Shown: positions 10,761 through 22,586, numbered from the stretch's first letter. The stretch is DNA of 64,000 nucleotides from Chrysopilus asiliformis (GCA_964034945.1 OZ035962.1:49593931-49657930); one strand, 5' to 3'. The notes: generated from the sequence alone by a model not told the origin. Program-made: numbers and translations.

Positions 10761-10902
10761 AACTTAAATGGAATTAATATTAAAAACTGAAATTATATAT
10801 AAGATTAGAGCTAGCCACCGACAGACGACGAACGTCATTGTTGTAGGTCAAAAAAAAAAGAGTGAATTGTAAAAAATTGTAAAATTCAAAAATATTGAAT
10901 AT

Positions 10903-10930
10903 AGACATTATTATTATTATTATTATTATT
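10903..10930 (+). repeat. (ATT)n tail of the LINE
   Basis: About eight ATT units form the 3' end of the LINE, directly abutting the downstream target-site duplication. Short tandem 3' tails instead of poly(A) are common in several non-LTR clades. Confidence 0.9.
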
Positions 10931-11218
10931 ACACTTTCTATTAAATTGATTTGTCGCGACCTGGCTGGCTACCTAGCTGGCTATGTGTCTATCTCTGGAA
11001 TCTTTGGAACCTCATATCTCCGAAACTATGCAACCTAGGAAGATGAAATTTTGTCACCTTGCGTAGTTCCGGTGATAGTTCAATATTTTTACTAATCCAT
11101 CCTTGTTATACCCGTATGGTGAAACCAAAGGGTATATTAACTTTGCCTTACCGTTTGTAACGCCAAGATCCCGTCATCACACGTAAAAATGAATTACACC
11201 AGTGTGTTTAGAATGATA

Positions 11219-11532
11219 AAAAAAAACACTTTAAAAAACAAGTTTTATAACCTTATACACTTTCAAAATGCACTAAAAAGTAAAAAACAAGTTTAAAGTT
11301 TCACAAAAAATGTTTTTATAAATTGCGTGTTGTTGTGAAAGTATAAAGTGTGCTGCGTTGCACAGTATGAAACCGCTATTACAGATTCAAGAGCAAATGC
11401 AACGTCACACACTTTATACTTTCACAACAACACGCAATTTATAAAAACATTTTTTGTGAAACTTTAAACTTGTTTTTTACTTTTTAGTGCATTTTGAAAG
11501 TGTATAAGGTTATAAAACTTGTTTTTTAAAGT
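11219..11532. repeat. Terminal palindrome of family B
   Basis: Arms of about 128 bases on each side (words include GTTTTATAACCTTATACACT, TGCACTAAAAAGTAAAAAAC and TTTATAAATTGCGTGTTG) surround a loop of about 58 bases. This is by far the largest perfect-looking hairpin in the left half of the window. Single arms without the partner occur at 15355-15455, 31990-32105 and 57148-57275. Confidence 0.9.
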
Positions 11533-12622
11533 GTTTTTTTTTATTTTATACTTTTTAGTCTTGAATTAGCCTACCAAAAACCTCCAGAAAAGATCTTTCG
11601 CGGGAAATTTGAGCAAAAGGAAACTCACGTTATCTTTGCAGGACATTCCGTTATCCTTACAGAATTTTAAATGTCAGAATCGGATTCAGCGACCCGAAAA
11701 CCCCCTAATGCCAGTTTTTCCCGAGAAAAATGGGAAAAAGGATATTTGCGTTATCCTTACAGGACCTTCCGTTTTGAATTTTGAAAATCTAACACCGAAT
11801 TCGTGATCAGCGACCCCGAAAACCCCCTGGTGCCAGTTTCTCCCGGGAAAAATGGGAAAAAGGATATTTGCGTTATCCTTACAGGACCTTCCGTTTTGAA
11901 TTTTGGAAATCTAACACCGAATTCGTGATCAGCGACCCCGAAAACCCCCTGGTGCCAGTTTTTCCCGGGAAAAATGGGAAAAAGGATATTTGCGTTATCT
12001 TTACAGGACCTTCCGTTTTGAATTTTGAAAATCTAACACCGAATTCGTGATCAACGACCCCGAAAACGCCCTGATGCCAGTTTTTCCCGGGAAAAATGGG
12101 AAAAAGGATATTTGCGTTATCCTTACAGGACCTTCCGTTTTGAATTTTAGAAATCTAACACCGAATTCGTGATCAGCGACCCCGAAAACCCCCTGGTGCC
12201 AGTTTTTCCCGGGAAAAATGGGAAAAAGGATATTTGCGTTATCCTTACAGGACCTTCCGTTTTGAATTTTGAAAATCTAATATCGGATTCGTGATCAACG
12301 ACCCCGAAAACCCCCTGATGCCAGTTTTTCCCGGAAAAAATGGGAAAAAGGATATTTGTGTTATCCTTACAGGACCTTCCGTTTCGAATTTCGAAAATCT
12401 AACACCGAATTCGTAATCAGCGACCCCGAAAACCCCCTGGTGCCAGTTTTTCCCGGGAAAAATGGGAAAACGGATATTTGCGTTATCCTTACAGGACCTT
12501 CCGTTTTGAATTTTGAAAATCTAATATCGGATTCGTGATCACCGACCCCGAAAACCCCCTGATGCCAGTTTTTCCCGGGAAAAATGGGAAAAAGGATATT
12601 TGTGTTATCCTTACAGGACCTT

Positions 12623-12739
12623 CCCAAGCAACCAGATAAGGCATAATGCCTTAGATTAGGGCGTGGTGTCTTAAAAAACGACGAATTTTAAGACACCACG
12701 CCCTAATCTAAGGCATTATGCCTTATCTGGTTGCTTGGG
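12623..12739. mobile_element. CCCAAGCAACC foldback MITE, copy 1
   Basis: A 117-bp near-perfect palindrome: CCCAAGCAACCAGATAAGGC, TTAGATTAGGGCGTGGTGTC and a central TTAA-rich turn, then the reverse complement. It is inserted in the array word CCTTCCG; TT flanks both ends, so the target duplication is TT or cannot be resolved. Non-coding. Confidence 0.8.
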
Positions 12740-13717
12740 TTCCGTTTCGAATTTTGAAAATCTAACACCGAATTTGTTATCAGCGACCCCGAAAACCCCC
12801 TAATACCATTTTTTCCCGGAAAAAATGGGAAAAAGGATATTTGCGTTATCCTTACAGGACCTTCCGTTTTGAATTTTGAAAATCTAACACCGAATTCGTG
12901 ATCAGCGACCCCGAAAACCCCCTGGTGCCAGTTTCTCCCGGGAAAAATGGGAAAAAGGATATTTGCGTTATCCTTACAGGACCTTCCGTTTTGAATTTTG
13001 GAAATCTAACACCGAATTCGTGATCAGCGACCCCGAAAACCCCCTGGTGCCAGTTTTTCCCGGGAAAAATGGGAAAAAGGATATTTGCGTTATCTTTACA
13101 GGACCTTCCGTTTTGAATTTTGAAAATCTAACACCGAATTCGTGATCAACGACCCCGAAAACGCCCTGATGCCAGTTTTTCCCGGGAAAAATGGGAAAAA
13201 GGATATTTGCGTTATCCTTACAGGACCTTCCGTTTTGAATTTTAGAAATCTAACACCGAATTCGTGATCAGCGACCCCGAAAACCCCCTGGTGCCAGTTT
13301 TTCCCGGGAAAAATGGGAAAAAGGATATTTGCGTTATCCTTACAGGACCTTCCGTTTTGAATTTTGAAAATCTAATATCGGATTCGTGATCAACGACCCC
13401 GAAAACCCCCTGATGCCAGTTTTTCCCGGAAAAAATGGGAAAAAGGATATTTGTGTTATCCTTACAGGACCTTCCGTTTCGAATTTCGAAAATCTAACAC
13501 CGAATTCGTAATCAGCGACCCCGAAAACCCCCTGGTGCCAGTTTTTCCCGGGAAAAATGGGAAAACGGATATTTGCGTTATCCTTACAGGACCTTCCGTT
13601 TTGAATTTTGAAAATCTAATATCGGATTCGTGATCACCGACCCCGAAAACCCCCTGATGCCAGTTTTTCCCGGGAAAAATGGGAAAAAGGATATTTGTGT
13701 TATCCTTACAGGACCTT

Positions 13718-13834
13718 CCCAAGCAACCAGATAAGGCATAATGCCTTAGATTAGGGCGTGGTGTCTTAAAAAACGACGAATTTTAAGACACCACGCCCTA
13801 ATCTAAGGCATTATGCCTTATCTGGTTGCTTGGG
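13718..13834. mobile_element. CCCAAGCAACC foldback MITE, copy 2
   Basis: Identical to the copy at 12623, exactly 1095 bases downstream. It was created by the array duplication rather than a second insertion. Confidence 0.8.
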
Positions 13835-15551
13835 TTCCGTTTCGAATTTTGAAAATCTAACACCGAATTTGTTATCAGCGACCCCGAAAACCCCCTAATA
13901 CCATTTTTTCCCGGAAAAAATGGGAAAAAGGATATTTGCGTTATCCTTACAGGACCTTCCGTTTTGAATTTTGAAAATCTAACACCGAATTCGTGATCAG
14001 CGACCCCCGAAAACCCCCTGATGCCAGTTTTTCCCGGAAAAAATGGGAAAAAGGATATTTGCGCTATCATTACAGGACCTTCCATTATCCTTACAAGGAT
14101 GGAGTAGTAAAAATATTGAACCGTCACCGGAACTACGCAAGGTGACAAAATTTCATCTTCCTAGGTTGCATAGTTTCGGAGATATAAGGTTCCAAAGATT
14201 CCAGAGATAGACACATAGGTCGCGACAATCCAACTTAATAGAAAGTGTATAAAAATAATTAATTTCTGCATGTCCGTCCGTCTGTCTGTCCGTCTGTCTG
14301 TCCGTCCGTCTGTCTGTGGCGCGGATTGCGGGCGCACGGATTGAGCTAGAGACTTGAAATTTTCCGCAGATCCGTTTTTCGTAAAATGCGAGGCTAAGTT
14401 CGTTAACGGGCAAAAATGGACCATTAGGGGGGGTACCCCCCATACGAACGAAAACGATTTTTGTGAATATCTCGAAAACGGTGCATCTTATCAAAAAAGT
14501 CTTAGAACAAAAGTTATTTAGGATCTGATTCTACATAAAACTCCCATACATCAAAATCCGATTGGAATAAGTTTTAAAAAATCTTATTGGAAAGTTTGAC
14601 TTTAAAGTGGAATTCAACTGTTCGAATTTTGATACTGAATAACGCAAATATCCTTTTTCCCATTTTTTCCAGGAAAAACTGGCATCAGGGGGTTTTCGGG
14701 GTCGCTGATTACGAATCCGGTATTAGATTTTCGAAATTAGAAACGGAAGGCCCTGTAAGGATGACGTAAATATCCTTTTTCCCATTTTTTCCGGGAAAAA
14801 CTGGCATCAGGGGGTTTTCTGGGTCGCGGATTACGAATCCGGTATTAGATTTTCGAAATTAGAAACGGAAGGTCCTGTAAGGATGACGCAAATATCCTTT
14901 TTCCATTTTTTCCGGGAAAAACTGGCATCAGGGGGTTTTCGGGGTCGCTGATTACGAATCCGGTGTTAGATTTTCGAAATTAGAAACGGAAGGTCCTGTA
15001 AGGATGACGTAAATATCCTTTTTCCCATTTTTTCCGGGAAAAACTGGCATCAGGGGGTTTTCTGGGTCGCTGATTACAAATCCGGTGTTGGATTTTCGAA
15101 ATTAGAAACGGAAGGTCCTGTAAGGATAACGCAGATATCCTTTTTCCCATTTTTTCCGGGAAAAACTGGCATCAGGGGTTTTCGGGGTCGCTGATTACAA
15201 ATCCGGTGTTGGATTTTCGAAATTAGAAACGGAAGGTCCTGTAAGGATAACGCAGATATCCTTTTTCCCATTTTTTCCGGGAAAAACTGGCATCAAGGGG
15301 TTTTCGGGGTCGCTGATTACGAATCCGGTGTTAGATTACGAATCTGATGTTAGACATTTTTTGTGAAACTTTAAACTTGTTTTTTACTTTTTAGTGCATT
15401 TTGAAAGTGTGTAAGGTTATAAAACTTGTTTTTAAAGTGTTTTTTTTTCGTTGAAAATGGTTCTAGAAAGCATTTAAAAGAAAAAGACATGAACTAATTT
15501 TATGGAGGGGGTGGTATTTACGCCCGTGGTATATAGAAATATATAGTAGTA

Positions 15552-17394
15552 CTAGCTTGAGAGAACCCGGCGTTGCCCGGGTAGTAATAAATTTTTGAAT
15601 ATGAAAAAAATGCTTTTTTTTCAAAAGTATTTTGATGTATAGAAAAATTATGCAGTAATTATATTTCAAATAATTTTTTGTTCATAATTTTTTTTGGTTT
15701 GACGCACTGTTTTCAAGAAAATTGCAAATATTTTTTCCATCTGCTTGGGAGAAAGGGAATAGAGCGAATTCCCTTATTGCCAGACACTTAAGATTTTTGC
15801 ATTTATGTTGTAACATATGTTGAACAACCATAAAATAGTTTCAAAGATCGCTGAGAAGGGGATTGGTCGAAAATTTACCCTGACAGATAATCTATCCAAC
15901 ACTAAAAATTGTATAAAAATCCGTTCTGTAGTTTAGTCGATAGCAGGAGAGGGGGCTCGCACCATGTAGAGCGAAGTAGTTTGAGTGGATGAAAATTTAT
16001 TTTATGATTGACCTGCCCAACACTGAAAACCGTATTCAAAAACAGGCGAGGGGGTGAAAGGGGAGCTGATACCGTGACCACACCTAACTATAAACCGTGG
16101 TCATGATACATAGTCTATGTTGGTGCAGTAGTTCTTGACTTTATACGTTACTCCATCTCACAAATCAAAAAAAATTATAACTCTATCTCACAAATAAAAA
16201 AAAAACGCTTCCGCACCCCAATAAGTTTGTTCCTTCACTCCAGATTGGGGACCTCCACACTATATGAGGATCATATTGAAGTATATTAGCTTTAATTATA
16301 ACGTATCAAACCAATCGCTGGACACAAAAATGAATTACACCAGGATGTTTGGGATGACAAAAGATTTTGATTTTGGCATGTCCGACCGTCTGTCTGCCCG
16401 TCTGTCTCTCTGTCGTCTGTCCGTCTATATATCCGTGAATATCATAACTTTCGGAAGGATTGAGCTAGAGATTTGAAATATTTACAGTTGCGTTTCTCGT
16501 AAATGGCAATGCTAAGTTCTTGAACTGGCAAAATCGAACCATTCCCTTCTACATATAAATGAGATTTTTTTCGCAATTTTCTCAAAAAAGGTGAATCGGA
16601 TTGAAAAATTTATAAAGCTAAAATGTCTTTTGAATATGATTTTACATAACTTATCTATATATCAAAATTTAGTTAGATAGATTTTTTTTAAATAAACGAA
16701 TTGGGCGGTGACAAAATACCTTATTTAAATTCGTTCTCCACAAAATGAATAATTTAAATTATCAAATCGTTCAATACCAATTCATTTAATTTTACTTGGT
16801 CACTGAGTAAATTCCTTGATTCACTTCGTTGTACACAAAATAAAATACTTTCGACGATTTAAAAGTGGGAAAAACAGCGATAATTTGCGCACTATAACGA
16901 TAAACAACCGCTTCGCATCGATCATCAATGAGGAAAGAGCGAATATATTTCTCAGTTGTCAAACGCGAGTCTGAGAGCGTAACGCCATCTGTTGGCGATA
17001 AAATTATTGTGAGGTACAAAATTTTCCGTTTTTCAATTCCAAATACAATATTTTCTCCTTCCATACCAAAATCCCATACAAAATGCAAATTTCAATTTTT
17101 CCGATATTCCCGTTTTTCCCCAAAATTTTTCTCGACTTTTCCAACAAAACGAAAAAGATTTTTGATTTGGAATTACTGAAAGTGCAAACCAGAAAACCGC
17201 TCCCCTGAAAGTATGCAATTTCGGTTTTCCAAGATTTTCCAACTTTTCCGGTAGAAATTTCCAATTTTCGGCTCCGTTGTGTTTTTATATGTTGCAATAC
17301 GAATCCAACAAAAAAAAACCCCATGCAATTCGGATTATATTCAGCCGAGTTATGGATAGTCAAACGGACCACGATTCATTTTTATATATAAAGA
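15552..17394 (-). mobile_element. Family E Helitron, copy 1
   Basis: On the minus strand it begins TCTTTATATATAAAAATGAA and ends with the hairpin CCCGGGCAACGCCGGG, 11 bases, then CTAG. The insertion is between A and T without target duplication. The right arm holds the empty site between 31908 and 31909. These are the textbook Helitron ends (5'-TC, 3' hairpin plus CTRR, A|T target). There is no Rep/helicase gene, so it is non-autonomous. Inside are a diverged family C-like block with a GTCT microsatellite (16260-16730) and unannotated AT-rich sequence. Confidence 0.9.
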
Positions 17395-17593
17395 TATAGA
17401 ATGTTGATATTATTGGATAAAAAATTTAAATATTTAAAGTTGGTGGTACTTAAAAGTACCGACTGTCAACAAATTATTAAAAGTTGATGTTCGCGCCAAT
17501 CCAATTCACCCGCTTCCTTATATCCCAACAAGCAATTGGAAGAACGTTTTTATTGGAATATCAAAGACGAAACTTTTAAGCGAAACGATTTAA

Positions 17594-18053
17594 CCCATGA
17601 AGGACCAAGCAATGAAATGATATAAGTTTTTCAAATAAATCCATTTATTTCTTTTTAAAATACATATGAAAATACAGAAAATGGGAAAAAAAAATTTTGA
17701 TAGCTAGTACATTTGTAATAAAATGTTGCGTTATCATGTATAGGAGAAAAAGAAAAAAAATGGAAAAATTTATATTTTTTTACTGCGATCTAGAAATTAG
17801 TGGGGCTATTATTTTAGGACAACGTGTAATATTCAACCATTATTACTAATACTTTTGTTTTACTGTCAATTTGACCGAGTAAAATTTTGAAATTCGTACT
17901 AAATTTGTAGCTTATAAACATTGTATTTATAAAAAAAAATCTATAATTTTTTTTTGTTTTTTTATCAGTGGTATTCTAATTTGAAAATATTTATATCCCT
18001 TAAAAAATTCATTTTTAAAATGTTGCGTTTTCGCAACGTTGGGCATTAATGGG
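17594..18053. mobile_element. piggyBac-like MITE, left arm
   Basis: Flanked by TTAA at 17590-17593 and 18054-18057. The ends are CCCATGAAGG and (inverted) CCCATTAATGCCCAACG. Short CCC...GGG ends in a TTAA target are the piggyBac signature. No transposase. Confidence 0.8.
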
Positions 18054-18057
18054 TTAA

Positions 18058-19570
18058 GTAAGCGAATCGCTTTTTCTTTGAATATTCAAAATCAAGCAAA
18101 TTCGATTTTTTAGCTGGAGACTGAGAATTTCGTAGTTAAAGAATCTCCCATGATATTAAATCGAATGCCTGTGTTAGCTGGGATTGAAACGACTCGGCGT
18201 CTTTATAATTGGCGCGAATGTTTTGGTGTAAATAAAATGAGTAAGTTAAATTCGTTCATAGCAGCGTTGCCAGCAAACAATTTTTCAAATATGAATAATT
18301 CTGTGAAAATTTGTAAATACTTACATTACATTACATTAATGTAATTAATGATTACATTTTTCAAATTTTTAATCAATTTAAAAATTTCAAGAAAAAATGA
18401 AATGATAATTTTTTTAGTTTGTTCGTTAATTAAAAAAAATTTTAAGTGTTCATTTAAACTTTAAAATAATCAGCAAAAAAAATTTTTATATCACATTTTG
18501 TAAAATTTTGAAATTGCTTCGTTGTAAATTTTAAAAATGTAGTTACCAAGTATTTCCAAATTTCCACAGAGTAGTGATTAGCGTACCTCATATATTCGAC
18601 TATCGAGATTGACAAATGGTTCTAGCATTATTTTTACTTTCTTCTTCGTTTTACTGCTTTTTAAACATCTTTCAGTCATATTAATGACTTGGTCCGATTG
18701 AATTTTTATTTATGAAACAATTATGTAAAATCATATTCTAAATACATTTTGTCTTTATAAATTTTTCGATACAACGAAAAAAATTCACAAAAGATTGTAT
18801 TGTGGTGATCCAATTTTGCCTGGTAACGACCTCGGCCTCCTGTTTTATGAAAAAAACGGCTATACCAAATTTTAAGGCTCTAGCTTATTCGTTCTCAAGT
18901 TATCGTGTCCACGGAGAAACAGACAAGCAAAAATCCAGTTGATTCATCATTCTAAATACACTGGTATAAAATTCATTTTTCTGTGCGACGGTTAGTTACA
19001 AATGGTAAAGAAACCTTATTATATCCTTTTATGGTTTCTCCATATAGGGCATAAATACTAGTTCTGGTGTTTTCCGGGGCAAAAACCGAAAATTTGAAAT
19101 GGTGTGCTAAGTTCACGCTATTATAATGGTAATCGGAATTCGTGCTCATTTAGCCGATATGTGAAATTCCGATACCAGAATAATTTTACTTCCGCACCTG
19201 CACCAAATGGTTTGCTGGGGATCTTTTCTCTTTTGTAGGTATTTACAGTTAATTCGCTTTGCGCGTTAACGTTTCACACGGTTGCCAGATTGAAGCATTT
19301 TTTTGATAATTGAATCACGTTTTTTTCATTCATCGATCTCAGGATATTGAAAATATTATAGTTTACATTATTTTGCATATTTTATATCGTAAACCGAAAT
19401 GTTAAGCCGGATAAATGCCAAAAACGTAAGTCCATTTTTGATTTCCAAAAAATGGCCCCAACTGGCAACAGTGCTCAAGTGACATGCTAATTTGCTAGGA
19501 TTAAGGCCTGTTTACACTGGCACCGACGTCCGATGAAGAAATTAGTTCCCCAAGAGTATCAACAAAGAAA
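18058..19570. other. Arm DNA without recognised gene
   Basis: Also present inverted at about 29743-31242. Only short frames are present and I recognise no product. The stretch includes a microsatellite-free block near 18870-19000 with ACACTGGTATAAAATTCATT that looks like a decayed family C start. Nothing else is assignable. Confidence 0.5.
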
Positions 19571-19574
19571 AACA

Positions 19575-20139
19575 TAACAAAAGCTATAATTGCCAATCTG
19601 GCAATCATTGGAGACCCGTATGGTGATATTCGTATCAAAATTCGAAAAGTTGTACCAAAATTCCACTTTGAAGTCTAACTTTCCAACAAGATTTTTTAAA
19701 ATTTATTCCAATCGGATTTTGATGTATGGGAGTTTTATGTAGAATCATATCCTAAATAACTTTTGTTCTTGGACTTTTTTGATAAGATGCACCGTTTTCG
19801 AGATATTCACAAAAACCGTTTTCATTCGTATGGGGGGTACCCCCCCTAATGGTCCATTTTTGGCCATCAACGAACTTAGCCTCGCATTTTACGAAAAACG
19901 GATCTGTGCAAAATTTCAAGTCTCTAGCTCAATCCGTGCGCCCGCAATCCGCGCCACAGACAGACGGACAGACGGACAGACAGACGGACAGACAGACGGA
20001 CGGACATGCTAAATTCAACTTTTTTCATCATTCTAAACACACTGGTGTCATTCATTTTTTTGTGCGATGACGGGATCTTGGCGTTACAAACGGTAAGGCA
20101 AAGTTAATATACCCTTTGGTTTCACCATACGGGTATAAT
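19575..20139 (-). mobile_element. Family C element, left arm outer copy
   Basis: Ends AACATAACAAAAGCTATAAT and CCATACGGGTATA, a CAGACGGA microsatellite, and the family core. It stands head-to-tail with the next C copy. The right arm has only one C element at this place, so this copy arose in the left arm after duplication, or was lost from the right. Confidence 0.85.
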
Positions 20140-20142
20140 AAA

Positions 20143-20673
20143 AATAAAACATAACAAAAGCTATAATTGCCAATCTGGCAATTATTGAAAACCCGTATGG
20201 TGATATGGCATTGTTCGAAGTTTAATTGAACGGCGAACAGTTGTATCAAAATTCAACTTTGAAGTCAAACTTTTCAATAAGATTTTTTTAAATTTATTCC
20301 AATCGGATTTTGATATATGGGGGTTTTATGTAGAATCATATCCTAAATAACTTTTGTTGTTGCGCTTTTTTGATAAGATGCACCGTTTTTGAGATATTCG
20401 CAAAAAACATTTTCGTTCCTAATGGTCCATTTTTGCCCATTAACGAACTTAGCCTTGCATTTCACGAAAAATGAATCTGCGTAAAATTTCAAGTCTCTAG
20501 CTCAATCCGTGCGCCCGCAATTCGTGCCACAGGACGGACGGACATCCAAAAATCATTTTTTTATCGTTCTAAACACACTGGCGTAATTCATTTTTGTGTG
20601 TGATGATGGGATCTTGGCGTTACAAACGGTAAGGGAAAGTTAATATACCCTTTCGTTTCACCATACGGGTATA
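20143..20673 (-). mobile_element. Family C element, left arm inner copy
   Basis: Complete C copy with a very short microsatellite. It is the partner of the right-arm copy at 29231-29742, sharing the GTTCAATTAAACTTCGAACA variant near its end. Confidence 0.85.
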
Positions 20674-21205
20674 AACATTGACAAAGTTTAAAGGTGCTTT
20701 CAATTCAATGTTTATGTGGTGCTTCTGCAATATGGACGTCCCTTGATCCGCCAAAACGATAGTTCTTCGAAATACCAGAGATTCGGCTTATACGCCTCTT
20801 CTTCACTCGCCCCGATCGTATAGAACTATTTTTGAACAAATTCCATTAAAAAATCTTTTGACAAACTCCGAATGTCCGACATGTTGACGGGAGTAGTGCT
20901 GTATACGAATGAACCTTGACAAGTAACGTGTGGAGGCTCCTTAAGACATTTATAGATTAGATCTCCTAAGTAGGTAATAGCATCACAAATGGGAATTAAA
21001 CTAAAGCGGCAACTTTTTTTCGCATATTCTGAAAAAAATGTACAATTTGTGTTTTTACAAAAAGAAATGTTAATTGTGAAACTATCTAGAGTATTGGTTT
21101 GCTGGGATACTAAAAACTCTGCTCCCTCTTTTCTCTTCACAGAAATCGAATTATTCTGCTTTAGAACGGTTAAAATTATTTGCGATTTTTAATTACAATT
21201 GTGGA

Positions 21206-22548
21206 ATGCCGCCTAAGAAGCGCAAAGTTTTACGTCGGAATATAAAAAGGTAAGAAAAAATCAAAATTTAAATTATGAATTACTGAAAGGCATATAATTC
21301 CTTCTATTATACTTTAGTTTGGCGAAGTACGAAAAAAATCGACGTTGAGCGAAAAAAAAGAGCCTCCGATCGTTGAAGACGTTCTTTGCCCAAAAAATCT
21401 GAAATCCGAAGACAATATTTCACCGTTATATGACGCAAAAGAACTTTCAGTCAATGGAGACGTTTCGGATCTGATTTCTTTGAAAAAATTTAAATTTGAG
21501 GACAATATTTCAGCGTTGGATGACGCGAAAAACTTTCTGTCAATGAGGAAGTTTCGGATCTGACTTCTTTGAAAAAATTCAAATTTGAGGACAATATTTC
21601 AGCGTTGGATGACGCGAAAGAACTTTCTGTCAATGAGGAAGTTTCGGATCTGACTTCTTTTAAAAAATTCAAATTTGAGGACAATATTTCAGCGTTGGAT
21701 GACGTGAAAGAACTTTCAGTCAATGGAGACGTTTCGGATCTGATTTCTTTGAAAAAATTCGAATTTGAGGACAATATTTCAGCGTTGGATGACTCGAAAG
21801 AACTTTATGTCAATGAGGAAGTTTCGGATATAATTTCTTCGAAATATTGCGAAGAACTTTCAGAAGACGTTCTGGATAAGATTTATCCGAAAACTTACAA
21901 CCCTACTTCAACGTTGATTGACGCAGAAGAGCCTTCGATCCATACGGATATTTCTCCGGAAGTTCTATCTTCAAAATATTTAACTGAATTAAGTCAAAAT
22001 CAAACTACTGTTTCTACTGATGAATCAGATTCATTTATCAGACGAAAAAAATCTCGGTAATTTGTTTTTACTACACTGATAAGTTGAACCTCGGTAAGTC
22101 GTAGTTGACGAGGACAGACGAAAGTTTGAGTTATTGACCAATACGAGTTATTGAGGTTCGACTGCGAAATCTTGGCGGATATTTTGTCACACACATTGTC
22201 GGTACAATATGCACTAATGATGCATAATAAGAAAGTCATTTATTTCTCATTCCAGAACTCGAAAACTTCCGAACTCGTCTGAAAATGACAGTGAAGATAA
22301 TTATTCTTCACACCGTAGGTATAGCTTCAGTTTGGATTTAAATGTAATTTTTTTTTGATGAATCGTTTTTATGTAGATGCATTGATACAGAAAAATCTTC
22401 TAAGTTTCCGTCGGATCTTATTAAATGCACTATTGAAGTTAACAAAAGAATTTTTAATACTATTCAACGATACGACAGTCAGCGCAACCGAGAACTAGTA
22501 CAACCAGGTTGGGTCGCAAGTATTAAAAAGATACTATGGAGCTCATAG
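21206..22548 (+). pseudogene. Inverted duplicate of the transposase gene 5' part
   Basis: Exons can be read as 21206-21249, 21318-22056, 22256-22318 and 22377-22548, each with GT/AG borders. The product begins MPPKKRKVLRRNIK, a strong SV40-like nuclear localisation signal. Exon 2 encodes five acidic repeats of about 31 residues (core FEDNISALDDAKELSVN). Exon 4 reaches VQPGW and stops after ILWSS at 22546-22548, where homology to the right arm ends. A one-base deletion near 21528 breaks exon 2, and the upstream region is largely deleted. It cannot make transposase, but could give antisense or hairpin RNA against the intact copy. Confidence 0.85.
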
Positions 22549-22586
22549 AGTATAACAAACGAAAATATTAATAAAAATAAAAACAG

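Larger units (their letters stand above)
6472..10929 (+). mobile_element. Full-length LINE with target-site duplication
   Basis: The element starts GTATTGAGGAGTGG, carries two long open frames and ends in an (ATT)n tail. It is flanked by TACACTTTCT at 6462-6471 and again at 10930-10939. The uninterrupted target is preserved in the right arm near 34715-34725, inside the end of a family B element. Both ORFs are undamaged apart from the single stop between them, so this looks like a recent insertion and possibly an active source. The clade is unassigned: ORF1 is of L1-like coiled-coil/RRM type and ORF2 has a CR1/L2/Jockey-group layout with a C-terminal CCHC. Confidence 0.95.
11740..13930 (+). 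repeat. 1095-bp tandem duplication in the B array
   Basis: About 11740-12834 is repeated as 12835-13930 with essentially no differences in the stretches I compared. The unit contains about eight array units plus one foldback MITE, so the MITE was duplicated with the array. Near-identity argues for very recent unequal exchange or an assembly collapse/expansion artefact. Confidence 0.85.
11217..14251 (+). mobile_element. Family B element, full copy in C
   Basis: A long palindrome (11219-11532) is followed by a leader with CTCCAGAAAAGATCTTTCGC and tandem units of about 122 bp from about 11640 to 14090. The single-copy end ACTACGCAAGGTGACAAAAT ... AATAGAAAGTGTATAAAA closes it. It sits in an A-rich run of the C element. 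No coding capacity: the many 60-116 codon frames here are translations of the repeat unit. Confidence 0.85.
11106..14625 (+). mobile_element. Family C element split by a family B element
   Basis: 11106-11216 is the C start (TATACCCGTATGGTGAAACC and the downstream ATTACACCAGTGTGTTTAGAA). 14252-14625 is the rest: GTCC/GTCT microsatellite, GCGGATTGCGGGCGC, TTGAGCTAGAGACTTGAAAT. The end that normally carries CACCATACGGG is missing at the junction with the outer B array. The interruption is a B element of about 3.0 kb. Confidence 0.8.
10930..15455 (-). mobile_element. Family B element in left arm, interrupted
   Basis: The single-copy end of family B (ACACTTTCTATTAAATTGATT, TTGTCGCGACC, CTAGCTGGCTATGTGTC) runs to about 11105. 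Its tandem array resumes at about 14626 and ends with half of the terminal palindrome at 15355-15455. A family C element fills 11106-14625. The right-arm counterpart (31990-34735) lacks that insertion. The LINE lies in the terminal bases of this B copy. Confidence 0.8.
5339..22545 (+). repeat. Left arm of giant inverted duplication
   Basis: From about 5339 this arm matches the reverse complement of the right arm starting at 35943. The match continues, with indels, to 22545 against about 26757. Paired landmarks: tRNA-like block 6311/34871, piggyBac-like MITE 17594/31709, gene start 21206/28088, gene exon 4 22377/26915. The left arm has extra insertions (LINE 6472-10929, C plus B elements 11106-14625, Helitron 15552-17394, a second C copy near 19600) and one deletion near 21117. 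It has about 6 tandem B units where the right arm has about 20. Confidence 0.93.

Noticed and set aside
11609..14148. Many 60-116 codon frames with FPGKNGKKD-type peptides
   Set aside because: They are translations of the 122-bp tandem unit in several frames and both strands, with no start context or conservation beyond the DNA repeat.
18150..18344. 64-codon frame starting MILNRMPVLAGIETT, also in the right arm
   Set aside because: Conserved only through the arm duplication; no known domain, and flanking sequence is non-coding.
20826..21140. 104-codon minus-strand frame near the left gene copy
   Set aside because: Present in both arms only because of the duplication; it is broken differently in each and has no recognisable motif.
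21490..21774. Antisense frame of 94 codons opposite the acidic repeats (and its right-arm partner at 27518-28021)
   Set aside because: Shadow of the repeated exon on the other strand; splice sites, NLS and frame continuity all support the sense strand.
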